Shown here: positions 32,313 through 42,406 of the stretch, piece by piece
Layout: every line of letters begins with the position of its first letter
Position numbering within the stretch: the first letter of the stretch is position 1
DNA from: Roseovarius indicus
GTDB lineage: Bacteria; Pseudomonadota; Alphaproteobacteria; Rhodobacterales; Rhodobacteraceae
NCBI RefSeq assembly: GCF_008728195.1
Contig: NZ_CP031598.1
Coordinates: 3,782,001-3,846,000, forward strand
Reading direction: 5' to 3'
Length of the DNA: 64,000 nt
The notes under the pieces: generated by a model
What the model saw: the letters and a program-made list of their open reading frames with translations, nothing else
What the model was told of the DNA's origin: nothing
Databases searched by the model: none
Program-made: the position numbers and the translations under genes

Positions 32313-33068
32313 ATGAACGTCAAACCCGACTTCTCGAAAGGCAAGAACTACGCCGAAACGGCGCCCGCCTTCCTGTCCGTCTGGGGCATGCAATCCTATT
32401 ACGGTGAAAGCTACATCGTGCAGGATATCAGCTTCAACGTCCACGAGGGCGAGATCCTCGCCCTGCTGGGCCGCAACGGCGCCGGCAAGACCACGACGCT
32501 GCGCTCGATCGCCCGGATGGACAACCCGCAGGTGAACCACGGCGAGATCTGGCTGGATCACCAGCCGCTGCACACCATGAACAGCCACCAGGCGGCCGTG
32601 TCGGGCATCGGCCTCGTGCCGGAAGACCGCTGCATCATCCCCGGCCTGACGGTCGAGGAGAACCTGCAACTGGCCCAGATCGCCCCGCCCATCGGCTGGT
32701 CGCTCGAACGCCTCTACGAGCTCTTCCCGCGCCTGGCCGAGCGCCGCAAGCAGGAGGGCGTCACCCTCTCGGGCGGCGAACAGCAGATGCTGGCCGTGGC
32801 CCGGGCGCTGGCCCGCGACATCAAGGTGCTCCTGCTCGACGAGCCTTACGAGGGCCTCGCCCCCGTCATCGTCGACGAGATCGAGAAAACCCTGCGCATG
32901 ATCAAGGAGCAGGGCATGACAACCATCATCGTCGAACAGAACGCGGTGCGTGCACTGGAACTTTCCGATCGCGCTGTTATCCTCGACACCGGCGGTATCG
33001 TCTTCGACGGCACCGCGGAGGAGGTTCTGGAGAACGAGGAGCTTCGCAGCGAATACCTGGCCATCTGA
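32313..33068 (+). CDS. ABC transporter ATP-binding protein (LivF type)
   Basis: A 251-aa ATPase with Walker A GRNGAGKTT, signature LSGGEQQMLAVARAL and Walker B VLLLDEPYEGL. The N-terminal ~25 residues before the domain are longer than usual (MNVKPDFSKGKNYAET). GGGAGGA lies before ATG 32313; the open frame upstream overlaps livG and is not used. It is followed by acs after 90 bp. Confidence 0.9.
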   Translation: MNVKPDFSKGKNYAETAPAFLSVWGMQSYYGESYIVQDISFNVHEGEILALLGRNGAGKTTTLRSIARMDNPQVNHGEIWLDHQPLHTMNSHQAAVSGIGLVPEDRCIIPGLTVEENLQLAQIAPPIGWSLERLYELFPRLAERRKQEGVTLSGGEQQMLAVARALARDIKVLLLDEPYEGLAPVIVDEIEKTLRMIKEQGMTTIIVEQNAVRALELSDRAVILDTGGIVFDGTAEEVLENEELRSEYLAI

Positions 33069-33158
33069 GGCCTGAGCGCCTGCCCCGTGCAGTCATATCC
33101 TGCCGGCGGGGCGGGCCGTTTCCACACGACCAGATTTTGACAAACTAAAGGGTCCGAT

Positions 33159-35108
<1,950 letters not shown>

Positions 35109-35154
35109 ATTCCCTGTTGCCGGGCCGCCTCGTCGGCCCGGCACATCTCTCTCG

Positions 35155-35183
35155 GGCCGGTGCACGCGCGCCGGCCTTTTTTT
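35155..35183 (+). terminator. Rho-independent terminator after acs
   Basis: GGCCGG pairs with CCGGCC across a 10-nt loop, followed by seven T. A second hairpin, CCGGGCCG/CGGCCCGG, lies just before it (about 35120-35141). Confidence 0.85.
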
Positions 35184-35283
35184 GTGCGCCCGCACAGCGG
35201 GTTACCCCGCCCCAGGGCCCGTTTCCGACACGCCGTCGCAAACGGGCTTGACGGCAGCGCCCCCGCGCCACGAGGGTGCCCCC

Positions 35284-36312
35284 ATGGCCACATACACACC
35301 CGACACCTGTCATGCGCCGTCGCGCACGGCGCACGGCATTGCCTGCGTCCTGCTCGGCATGGTCCTGTTCGTCGGACAGGATGCCTTCATGAAGACCCTG
35401 CTGCAGACCTATCCGATCTGGATGCTGATGTTCGTCCGTTCGAGCGTGGCCGTGCTGGTGCTCGTGCCGCTGATCCTGCTGCTGGGCGGGCCGCACCGGC
35501 TGACCTCGCCGCTCTGGCGGCTGCACCTGTTGCGCGCGGCGCTCTTTGCGGTGGGGTTTGCGCTCTTCTACACCGCCTTCCCCTTCATGGGGCTGGCCGA
35601 GGTCACCACCATCTTCTTCTCGGCCCCGCTGATGATTGCCGCGATGGCGGCGGTGTTCCTGAAGGAAACCATCGGCATTCATCGGATCGGCGCGCTGGTC
35701 ACGGGCTTCGCCGGCGTGCTCATCGCCATGAACCCGGGCAGCGACAGCTTCACCTGGGTCTCGATCCTGCCGCTGCTCTGCGCCGTCTTCTATGCCGGCT
35801 CCCAGATTCTCGCCCGCCAGATCGGCGAGCGGGAATCGAGCCTCACCGTCGGGCTCTATACCCTCGCCTTCACCGGGCCGATCCTGCTGGCGATGGGCTA
35901 CCTGATGAACGCCACCATCGGCTTTGGCCCGGAATTTCACCACCTCCGCTGGGCCTTCCCGGCCGAAACGGGCGCCGACCTGCCCGTGCTGCTGATGCTG
36001 GGGCTGGTCGGCATGGCGGCCTATATCCTGCTGTCGCGCGGCTACCAGGTGGCCGATGCCAGCATCATCGCGCCCTTCGATTACAGCTACCTGCCGATTG
36101 CCGCGCTCATGGCCTTCGTCGTCTGGGGAGAGGTGCCGGCGCTGACCACCATCGTGGGGATGGCCCTGATTGCCGCCAGCGGGCTTTACATCGGCTACCG
36201 CGAGCTGCGCGCCGCCCGCAAGGGGAACGACCCCGTCTACGTGGCCGAAACCGTCACCGCACCGGGAAGCACGCCGCCGCAAAAAGTTCCCGACGATCAG
36301 ACATGGCCCTGA
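35284..36312 (+). CDS. EamA/DMT-family transporter
   Basis: A 342-aa inner-membrane protein with ten hydrophobic segments in two five-helix repeats, as in drug/metabolite exporters. The patterns LVRSSVAVLVL-like (helix 2) and FTGPILLAMGYL are of the family. The substrate cannot be told. The start at ATG 35284 gives the usual short N-terminus. Confidence 0.85.
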   Translation: MATYTPDTCHAPSRTAHGIACVLLGMVLFVGQDAFMKTLLQTYPIWMLMFVRSSVAVLVLVPLILLLGGPHRLTSPLWRLHLLRAALFAVGFALFYTAFPFMGLAEVTTIFFSAPLMIAAMAAVFLKETIGIHRIGALVTGFAGVLIAMNPGSDSFTWVSILPLLCAVFYAGSQILARQIGERESSLTVGLYTLAFTGPILLAMGYLMNATIGFGPEFHHLRWAFPAETGADLPVLLMLGLVGMAAYILLSRGYQVADASIIAPFDYSYLPIAALMAFVVWGEVPALTTIVGMALIAASGLYIGYRELRAARKGNDPVYVAETVTAPGSTPPQKVPDDQTWP

Positions 36313-36319
36313 CCGTAAG

Positions 36320-36365
36320 CGGCAATTTGCCGGAACGGCATAAAATCGCTTGCGGGAAATTGCCG
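36320..36365. promoter_or_regulatory. Paired CGGCAATTT dyads (candidate operators)
   Basis: CGGCAATTTGCCG (36320-36332) is a near-perfect palindrome. CGGGAAATTGCCG (36353-36365) is its close inverse copy. Their centres are 33 bp apart, three helical turns, on one face of the DNA. They lie before the first lipoprotein gene (36459). Confidence 0.45.
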
Positions 36366-36458
36366 CCCGAAAATCTGCTCCTTCCCCTCGCGTCAAACAT
36401 GCCTAGCTTCCAATCAGCGAAATCGCGGCATGTCGCCGCAAAAGACCCGGAGGTTACA

Positions 36459-36728
36459 ATGAGAAAGACAGTTCTCGCCCTTGCCCTTACAGCACCCGTC
36501 GCCGTAGCCGGCTGCATGACGCCCCAACAGGAACGCCAGGTCGGCGGCGCGCTGATCGGTGGCAGCCTCGGCTTCATCACCGCGAAGGCCCTTGATGCCG
36601 ACAGCGACTGGACCGTCGTCTCGACCCTCGGCGGCGCCGCAGCCGGTACGCTGGTTGCGCGCAACACCGCGAACAACCAATGCGCCTACGCCACCGGCGA
36701 CGGCCGCTATCGCCGTGGTCCGTGCTGA
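36459..36728 (+). CDS. Small glycine-zipper lipoprotein (copy 1)
   Basis: An 89-aa lipoprotein with signal MRKTVLALALTAPVAVAGC and lipobox cysteine at 19. The mature part has GALIGGSLGFITAKAL and GGAAAGTLVARNTA, glycine-zipper stretches that insert in or cross membranes. It has a close paralogue immediately downstream. GGAGG precedes the ATG. Likely outer-membrane associated; role unknown. Confidence 0.8.
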   Translation: MRKTVLALALTAPVAVAGCMTPQQERQVGGALIGGSLGFITAKALDADSDWTVVSTLGGAAAGTLVARNTANNQCAYATGDGRYRRGPC

Positions 36729-36800
36729 GGCACGCACGTCGCCCGCGCGGGCGTTGACGCAGATTAATGCACGCCCCCCGCGGGGCACCCTATCAGGGAA

Positions 36801-36831
36801 AAGCGGGCCGGATCATCCCGGCCCGCTTTTT
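36801..36831 (+). terminator. Rho-independent terminator between the lipoprotein genes
   Basis: AAGCGGGCCGG pairs exactly with CCGGCCCGCTT across a 6-nt loop and continues into a T run, so the two lipoprotein genes appear to be separate transcripts. The T run lies just upstream of the ribosome site of the second gene. Confidence 0.85.
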
Positions 36832-36845
36832 CGTAGGAGGACGTG

Positions 36846-37124
36846 ATGAAGACCGCAATCCTTTCCCTCGCCTGTGCCGCGTCGCTCATCCTCGCCGGAT
36901 GCGCCGACATGACCGACGACCAGGAACGCCAGGTCGGCGGCGCGCTCATCGGCGGCAGCCTGGGGCTGATCACCGCCAAGGCGCTCGGGGCCGACAATGA
37001 CTGGGTGGCCGTCACGACGCTGGCCGGCGCCGCCGCCGGCGCGCTGGTCGCCCGCAACACGGCAACCGGCCAATGCGCCTATGCCCGCGGCGACGGCACC
37101 TATTACCGCGCGCCCTGCCGCTGA
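36846..37124 (+). CDS. Small glycine-zipper lipoprotein (copy 2)
   Basis: A 92-aa lipoprotein (signal MKTAILSLACAASLILAGC, cysteine 19). It is near-identical in the middle to the upstream copy (QERQVGGALIGGSLG) and ends in GDGTYYRAPCR against GDGRYRRGPC. GGAGG precedes the ATG. The pair arose by tandem duplication. Confidence 0.8.
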   Translation: MKTAILSLACAASLILAGCADMTDDQERQVGGALIGGSLGLITAKALGADNDWVAVTTLAGAAAGALVARNTATGQCAYARGDGTYYRAPCR

Positions 37125-37136
37125 GGCGCCCGGGCC

Positions 37137-37601
37137 TCAGCCCCGCCCGCGATAGGGCGGCACGCCCTGGTCGGGAATCCAGACACCCGCGGGCATCTCG
37201 CCCGTCTGGTAGAAGACGTCGATCGGAATCCCCCCGCGCGGATACCAGTAGCCCCCGATCCGCAGCCATTGCGGCTCGAGAAACTCCACCAGCCGCCGGG
37301 CGATCGACACGGTGCAATCCTCGTGGAACGCCCCGTGATTGCGGAAACTGCCCAGGAACAGCTTGAGCGACTTGCTCTCCACCAGCCACTCCCCCGGCAC
37401 GTAATCGATCACCAGATGGGCGAAATCCGGCTGCCCCGTCATCGGGCAGAGCGAGGTGAACTCCGGCGCCGTGAACCGCACGTTATAGGCCACGTCCGCC
37501 TGCGGGTTCTGCACCCGCTCCAACTCGGCCTCCTCGGGGCTTTGCGGCATCGTCGTCGCCCCGCCCAGCTGTTTCAGCCCCTTGTAGATCTCGTCGCTCA
37601 T
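37137..37601 (-). CDS. queF: NADPH-dependent preQ0 reductase
   Basis: QueF reduces 7-cyano-7-deazaguanine (preQ0) to preQ1 in queuosine synthesis. The 154-aa monodomain form has the catalytic cysteine in [14 protein letters not shown], and the NADPH-binding [20 protein letters not shown]. It is the last gene of the que operon. Confidence 0.96.
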   Translation of the reverse strand: MSDEIYKGLKQLGGATTMPQSPEEAELERVQNPQADVAYNVRFTAPEFTSLCPMTGQPDFAHLVIDYVPGEWLVESKSLKLFLGSFRNHGAFHEDCTVSIARRLVEFLEPQWLRIGGYWYPRGGIPIDVFYQTGEMPAGVWIPDQGVPPYRGRG

Positions 37602-37613
37602 CGCATCATCCCC

Positions 37614-38342
37614 TCAGACGCCCCGCTTGTTGCCCCACAGCATGACATGCAGCTGCGGCAGCACGCGCGCCCCGTACCACTTGTCTTCCACCACCTTGTC
37701 CACCAGCCAGCGCATGCGCTCGTCGATGCCCTCCTGGTCGACCGTCGCGCTGTCATCCTCGGGTGGCGGCGGCGTGTGGTTGCCCGGCTGCAAATAGATC
37801 GGCAGCTCCCGGAACCGCTCCGACGCCTCGCGCGCAAAGGCGTAATCCGCCTCGTCGAAAACCACGATCTTCAGCACCGTCGGCGCCGCCTTCGCCGTCC
37901 GCACGCAATTCGCCACGACCCGCCAGTCGGTGCCCATGCCCGACGACGGCGGCTTGGGGCTCAGCACCAGCATCTGCAGATCGGCGAACCACGGCTTCAC
38001 GACCGAGCCCTGCGTCTCCATCGCAAAGCTGTAGCCCTTGGCCTTGCCCTGCTCGATCAGCCGGTCGAGCGGCTGCGTCGCGGGGTTCCCACCCGACAGC
38101 GTCACCATGATCGGCTTGCCCCCGGTCAGCTTTTCGATCTCGGCCAGGATGTCCTCGGGCGGCATGGCCTTCCACGTATCCCGATACTCCGAATCCACCG
38201 CATGCAGGCTGTCGCACCAGGAACAGCGGTAATCGCAGCCGCCGGTGCGCACGAACACCGTCGGCTGCCCGATCAGCGCCCCCTCGCCCTGGATCGTCGG
38301 CCCGAAGATCTCGGACACGCGGATGGTGTCGCGCGTGGTCAT
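37614..38342 (-). CDS. queE: 7-carboxy-7-deazaguanine synthase (radical SAM)
   Basis: QueE turns 6-carboxytetrahydropterin into 7-carboxy-7-deazaguanine. The N-terminus has [12 protein letters not shown] and a cluster motif [14 protein letters not shown] (CxxxCxxC). The start at ATG 38342 overlaps the queD stop by ATGA; the upstream frame is rejected. Confidence 0.95.
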   Translation of the reverse strand: MTTRDTIRVSEIFGPTIQGEGALIGQPTVFVRTGGCDYRCSWCDSLHAVDSEYRDTWKAMPPEDILAEIEKLTGGKPIMVTLSGGNPATQPLDRLIEQGKAKGYSFAMETQGSVVKPWFADLQMLVLSPKPPSSGMGTDWRVVANCVRTAKAAPTVLKIVVFDEADYAFAREASERFRELPIYLQPGNHTPPPPEDDSATVDQEGIDERMRWLVDKVVEDKWYGARVLPQLHVMLWGNKRGV

Positions 38343-38695
38343 GGGCGGTACTCGGCCCATGTCTTGGGCGTCTCGCTGACCTTCACGGCCGCGGTCTCGG
38401 GCCACCGGTCCGCGCACCAGTCATGAAAATGCTTCGCCAGCCGCTCGGCTGTCACCATGTCATCCCCCAGAACGTCATTCAGGTGCCGGTGATCGAGCTC
38501 GTCGTCGATATACCGCTTCAGCGGCCCCAGCTCGTGATAGTCGCGCACGAAGCCATGCGCATTCAGCTCCGCACTCGCCAGCTCCACGACGACCACGTAA
38601 TTATGCCCGTGCAACCGCGCGCATTGGTGATCGGACGGCAGATCCTTCAACTGGTGCGAGGCCGAAAAGGCGAATTCCTTGGTGATCCGGTACAT
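38339..38695 (-). CDS. queD: 6-carboxy-5,6,7,8-tetrahydropterin synthase
   Basis: QueD makes 6-carboxytetrahydropterin from 7,8-dihydroneopterin triphosphate. At 118 aa it has the zinc histidines (FSASHQL, LHGHNY) and the catalytic cysteine in HQCARLHGH. Its ATG shares a base with the queC stop (TGATG). Confidence 0.95.
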   Translation of the reverse strand: MYRITKEFAFSASHQLKDLPSDHQCARLHGHNYVVVVELASAELNAHGFVRDYHELGPLKRYIDDELDHRHLNDVLGDDMVTAERLAKHFHDWCADRWPETAAVKVSETPKTWAEYRP

Positions 38696-39387
38696 CAGGC
38701 CCGCTCCACCGCTTCGCGCCAGTAATCCGGGTCGGCATAGACCGTCGGGTCCTCGACCCCGGCAATATCGAACGCCTCGCGCCGCTCGACACAGGTGCCA
38801 CAGCGCCCGCAATGCACGGCGCCGCCCTTGTAACACGACCATGTCTCGGCAAAGGGCGTGCCATGCTTCGCCCCCTCACTCACGATATCCGCCTTCGAGA
38901 TGGTGACGAACGGCGTGTAAAGCTGCACCTCGGCAACCCCCTCCAGCGCATGATTTTGCATCGCCTGAAACGCGTCGATGAACCCCGGCCGGCAATCGGG
39001 ATAGATGAAGTGATCGCCCCCATGCACCGCCGCCGCCACCGCGTCGGCCTTCTCGGCCGCGGCCATGCCGAAGGCGATCGCCAGCATGATGGCGTTGCGG
39101 TTGGGCACGATGGTGATCTTCATCGTCTCCTCGGCATAATGCCCGTCGGGCACGTCGACATCGTCGGTGAGGGCCGACCCCGACAGGGCGGCGCCCACGG
39201 TCGAGATATCCACCACCTTGTGCGGCACGCCCAGCTTGCGCGCGCAGGCCGCCGCGTATTCGACCTCTTTCACATGCCGCTGCCCGTAGTCAAAGGACAG
39301 CAGGCCCCGCAGGCGGTGTTCCGCCGCGACCTTGTACGCGAGCGACACGGAATCGAGCCCGCCCGAGCAGATGACAATCGTATCCAT
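38695..39387 (-). CDS. queC: 7-cyano-7-deazaguanine synthase
   Basis: QueC makes preQ0 in an ATP-dependent step. It has the PP-loop CSGGLDSVSLA at residues 7-17 and the zinc cysteines in SCYKGGAVHCGRCGTC. It is the first gene of queC-queD-queE-queF, which lies behind a preQ1 riboswitch. Confidence 0.96.
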   Translation of the reverse strand: MDTIVICSGGLDSVSLAYKVAAEHRLRGLLSFDYGQRHVKEVEYAAACARKLGVPHKVVDISTVGAALSGSALTDDVDVPDGHYAEETMKITIVPNRNAIMLAIAFGMAAAEKADAVAAAVHGGDHFIYPDCRPGFIDAFQAMQNHALEGVAEVQLYTPFVTISKADIVSEGAKHGTPFAETWSCYKGGAVHCGRCGTCVERREAFDIAGVEDPTVYADPDYWREAVERA

Positions 39388-39393
39388 GGTTGT

Positions 39394-39431
39394 GACCCTT
39401 GTTTTGTTATGCGGGTAGGCTGCGACCGCAG
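39394..39431 (-). promoter_or_regulatory. preQ1-I riboswitch before queC
   Basis: Read on the minus strand, a stem TGCGG/CCGCA encloses TCGCAG and CCTAC, followed by TAACAAAACAAGGG and then the queC start 8 bases later. The TCGCAG loop and AACAAAACAAGG tail match the well-studied Thermoanaerobacter preQ1-I aptamer. The AAGGG is the ribosome site, so ligand binding would hide it and stop translation of the que operon. Confidence 0.88.
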
Positions 39432-39504
39432 GGCGGCTGACTAACGCCGCGCGTCATTGAATGCAAGGGGAACGGGGCGCCGGGCGGACCGGTCGGCAAG
39501 AAAC

Positions 39505-39543
39505 ACCGACAAAATACCGACGTTATACCGACGCGATACCGAC
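39505..39543. repeat. Four ACCGAC direct repeats at 11-bp period
   Basis: ACCGAC starts at 39505, 39516, 39527 and 39538, exactly 11 bp apart; three of the four read ATACCGAC. They lie between the que riboswitch and the end of the LysR gene. The helical phasing suggests several copies of a regulator bound on one face of the DNA in the que promoter region. Confidence 0.75.
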
Positions 39544-39557
39544 GTCGCGTTTCCGGG

Positions 39558-40478
39558 CTATTGCGCCGCTTCGACCCGTACCGGATCGGCGCTGGTGCCG
39601 TCCTCCAGGCTTTCGTGCAACAGCCAGTCGCGCATCGCCGCGATGCGCGGGTCGTCGGCCCGTGCTTCCGGGTAGGCCACCGAATAAATCACCACCGGCT
39701 CGGTCTCGATATCGAAAAGCCGCACCAGCCGCCCCTCCTCCAGCGTGGCCCGCGCGATGGCATCCCATGCCAGCGACACGCCCTGCCCCCGCTCGGCCGC
39801 CGCCAGGTTGATATCGCAATTGGCGTTGAACTCTCCGCCAAGGCTGTCTTCCGACGCCACCACCCCCGCCGCACGGAACCACTCGGCCCAGCAATCAAGC
39901 TCCTGATCACGCAAAAGCGGTTCCTTCAGCAAATCCTGCGGGGCCTCGATCCGTGCGGCCACTTCGGGGCTCGCCACCGGATAGCGCACCGTTTTCAGCA
40001 TCGGAAGCACGTGGCAGCCGGGAATCGGGCTGTCGAGCCAATGCACGATCAGGTCGGCCTCGTTCCGGCTGAAATCCGTGTCCGGCGCCCCGGCGGCCGT
40101 GGTCACCGACAGCGCCCCCCGCAACGGGCACCGCTCCAGCCGGGGCACCAGCCAGCGCGCGTTGAACGCCGCCGTCGCCTGCACCCGGAACGGCCCGGCC
40201 TTGGCCCCCGCCGTCGCCCGGCCCGTGGCCGCGACGAGATCGCCGAGGATGCCCGTGAGCGCCTCCGCATAGGCCTCCCCCGCCCGCGTCAGCGCCAGCT
40301 TGTTCGCCGCCCGCACGAAGACCGGCTGGCCCAGATGCTCCTCAAGCGTTTTCACCTGGTGGCTGATCGCAGACGGCGTCACGCACAGCTCCTCGGCGGC
40401 GGATTTGAAGCTCAGATGCCGTGCCGCGGCCTCGAAGGCACGGATGGCGGAAAACGGGGGAAGCGGGCGCTGGGTCAT
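39558..40478 (-). CDS. LysR-family regulator (GcvA-like)
   Basis: A 306-aa regulator. The winged helix-turn-helix is at residues 8-66 (FEAAARHLSFKSAAEEL, TPSAISHQVKTLE), and the remaining ~230 residues form the effector-binding domain of the GcvA group (WLVPRLERC). The gene it controls is not clear. It is divergent from the secreted HEXXH protein at 40582, a usual arrangement for LysR targets. Confidence 0.88.
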   Translation of the reverse strand: MTQRPLPPFSAIRAFEAAARHLSFKSAAEELCVTPSAISHQVKTLEEHLGQPVFVRAANKLALTRAGEAYAEALTGILGDLVAATGRATAGAKAGPFRVQATAAFNARWLVPRLERCPLRGALSVTTAAGAPDTDFSRNEADLIVHWLDSPIPGCHVLPMLKTVRYPVASPEVAARIEAPQDLLKEPLLRDQELDCWAEWFRAAGVVASEDSLGGEFNANCDINLAAAERGQGVSLAWDAIARATLEEGRLVRLFDIETEPVVIYSVAYPEARADDPRIAAMRDWLLHESLEDGTSADPVRVEAAQ

Positions 40479-40581
40479 GGGTGAATGCGGTTCATCTGCG
40501 GGTGAGGAACGATCCTTTGAGGCTTTCTTTACCCAAGGTTAGCATGACTCCCACGTTCAGCAAAATTTTACGGAGGGTGCC

Positions 40582-41124
40582 ATGCAACCCCTGCCCCGGT
40601 TCGCGCGATCGCGGATCGCCCAGATGGCTATTGCCCTGTGCCTGGGCCTCGGCCCAACCACCACCCACGCCGCCGAGCCGCGGCCCGACTGGCAGCTTGC
40701 TACCTCTCTGCCCGACCTCATCCATACGCTCGACCACTGGCTCGACGCCGAAAGCCCCTACCCGGCCCGCGAGACCGCACCGCGCATCCGCCTGATTTCG
40801 CCCCAGCAGGCGCGGGCCATGTCGAATGGCGGCGGGCGGCTTGGCTCGACCCGCCGCGGCCTCTACGACCCTGACACGCAAACCATTTTCCTTGTCCGCC
40901 CGTGGTCGATGCGCAACCCGCAGGACGTGAGCGTCCTGCTGCACGAACTCACCCACCACCGGCAGGCCACGGCCCGGCACTGGTACTGCCCCGGCCAACA
41001 GGAACTGCCCGCCTACCGGCTTCAGGCGGCATGGCTGGCCGAACGGGGCGAGAGCATTTCGATCAACTGGATCGCCGCCAGCCTCGCGGCAGGCTGCACG
41101 CCCGACGATTTCCACCCCGATTAA
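40582..41124 (+). CDS. Secreted HEXXH protein (metallopeptidase-like)
   Basis: A 180-aa protein with a signal peptide (IAQMAIALCLGLGPTTTHA). The mature part has LLHELTHHRQ, a zinc-type HEXXH motif, and cysteines at WYCPGQ and AGCTPDD that may pair. It looks like a small periplasmic metallopeptidase-like protein. Whether it cuts peptides is unproven. Confidence 0.7.
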   Translation: MQPLPRFARSRIAQMAIALCLGLGPTTTHAAEPRPDWQLATSLPDLIHTLDHWLDAESPYPARETAPRIRLISPQQARAMSNGGGRLGSTRRGLYDPDTQTIFLVRPWSMRNPQDVSVLLHELTHHRQATARHWYCPGQQELPAYRLQAAWLAERGESISINWIAASLAAGCTPDDFHPD

Positions 41125-41179
41125 CCTTTCGTTAACCAGGATTCGCCCCGGGGCTTCCCATGCCAATGGAGCGACACTC

Positions 41180-41214
41180 GGGCCGCGGCGTCACAAGACC
41201 CGCGGCCCTTTTTT
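41180..41214 (+). terminator. Rho-independent terminator
   Basis: GGGCCGCGG pairs exactly with CCGCGGCCC across an 11-nt loop, followed by six T. It ends the transcript of the secreted protein gene. Confidence 0.9.
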
Positions 41215-41284
41215 CACGCACCGGTCCTTCCGCCCGGCGCCAAGGCTGCCTAAGCTGCCCCCAAGTCAAAGGAAGGACCGCCCA

Positions 41285-41599
41285 ATGTGCTCTGAAACCG
41301 GCTCGGCCAAACCCACCGTCATGATCGACAACGCCCGCGTCCGCGTCACCGAATGGCGCTTTGCCAAGCCCGGCGACAACACCGGCTGGCACCGTCACGA
41401 GTACGACTACGTGGTGGTGCCCCTCTTCGACGGGGTGCTCGAAATCGACCTCGGCAATGGCGAGCGGGTCACCGCGCCCATGCAGAACGGCGTGCCCTAC
41501 TTCCGCGAGCTGGGCGTCGAGCATGACGTCATCAACGGCAACGACTTCGAATGCGCCTTCGTCGAGGTCGAGCTGCTCGAACCCAAGCCCGAGGCGTAA
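41285..41599 (+). CDS. Small cupin protein
   Basis: A 104-aa single-domain cupin: first motif GWHRHEYDYVVVPL and second motif PYFRELGVEHDVING, with metal-binding histidines in HRHE and EHD. The reaction is unknown. It converges on the bdhA gene with only 3 bp between. Confidence 0.82.
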   Translation: MCSETGSAKPTVMIDNARVRVTEWRFAKPGDNTGWHRHEYDYVVVPLFDGVLEIDLGNGERVTAPMQNGVPYFRELGVEHDVINGNDFECAFVEVELLEPKPEA

Positions 41600-41602
41600 C
41601 GC

Positions 41603-42406
41603 CTACTGCGTCGTCCACCCGCCATCGACCGGAATGGCCGTGCCCGTCACGTTATGCGCGATCGGGTCGCACAGCCACAGCGCCAGCGCGCCCATTTCCC
41701 TGGGGTCCGAGGTGCGCTTCGACGGCTGCTTTTCCGACAGCAGGTCGGCCACCGCCGCCGCGCGGTCGCCGCCTATCTCCTGCGCGCGGGCCTCGATCTG
41801 GGGGGTGATCAGCGTCGTCTCGGTCCAGCCGGGGCAGATGCAGTTCACCGTCACGCCACCGCTTTCCTTGCTGCCGGCGGCGGCATATTCCAGCGCCGCC
41901 ACCTTTGAAAGCCCGATGATCCCATGCTTGGCCGCCACGTAGGGCCCCTTGTTCACCGACCCGATCAGCCCCTGCACCGAGGCGATGTTGACCACCCGGC
42001 CATAGCCCCGCTCGGCCATCAGGGGCAGCGCGGCCTGCATGGTGTAGAACGCCGCCGACAGGTTCACCGCGATGATCGCCTGCCACATGTCATGCGGCAT
42101 GTCGGCCAAGGGCGCGGTGTGCTGTATGCCCGCGTTGTTCACGAGGATATCGGCCCCGCCCCAGTCGGCCACGGCCTGCATCAGGTGGGTGATCTGCGCC
42201 GGGTCGCGCAGGTCGCCGTGGAAGAACTCCGCCTCCGGCGCGCCGAGGCTCTTGAGATGCGTGCAGACCTCCTCGATCTGCGCGTCGCCCGCGATGCCAT
42301 GCACCGCGATCCGCGCACCGGCACCCGCCAGCGCCTCGGCCACGCCCAGCCCGATGCCCTGCACCGAGCCCGTCACCAACGCCGTTTTCCCTGTCAGGTC
42401 AGTCAT
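41603..42406 (-). CDS. bdhA: 3-hydroxybutyrate dehydrogenase (SDR family)
   Basis: A 267-aa short-chain dehydrogenase: TGSVQGIGLG cofactor loop, NNAGIQH, catalytic serine in NIASVQG, and YVAAK. The long pattern (SEKQPSKR, PVDGGWTTQ) fits 3-hydroxybutyrate dehydrogenases, which connect storage polyhydroxybutyrate with acetoacetate. It overlaps the end of the acyl-CoA ligase gene upstream, so the two form an operon. Confidence 0.88.
   Translation of the reverse strand: MTDLTGKTALVTGSVQGIGLGVAEALAGAGARIAVHGIAGDAQIEEVCTHLKSLGAPEAEFFHGDLRDPAQITHLMQAVADWGGADILVNNAGIQHTAPLADMPHDMWQAIIAVNLSAAFYTMQAALPLMAERGYGRVVNIASVQGLIGSVNKGPYVAAKHGIIGLSKVAALEYAAAGSKESGGVTVNCICPGWTETTLITPQIEARAQEIGGDRAAAVADLLSEKQPSKRTSDPREMGALALWLCDPIAHNVTGTAIPVDGGWTTQ

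Noticed and set aside
39505..39543. CRISPR array
   Set aside because: The repeats are 6-8 bp with 3-5 bp between, far too short for CRISPR; no cas gene is in the window.
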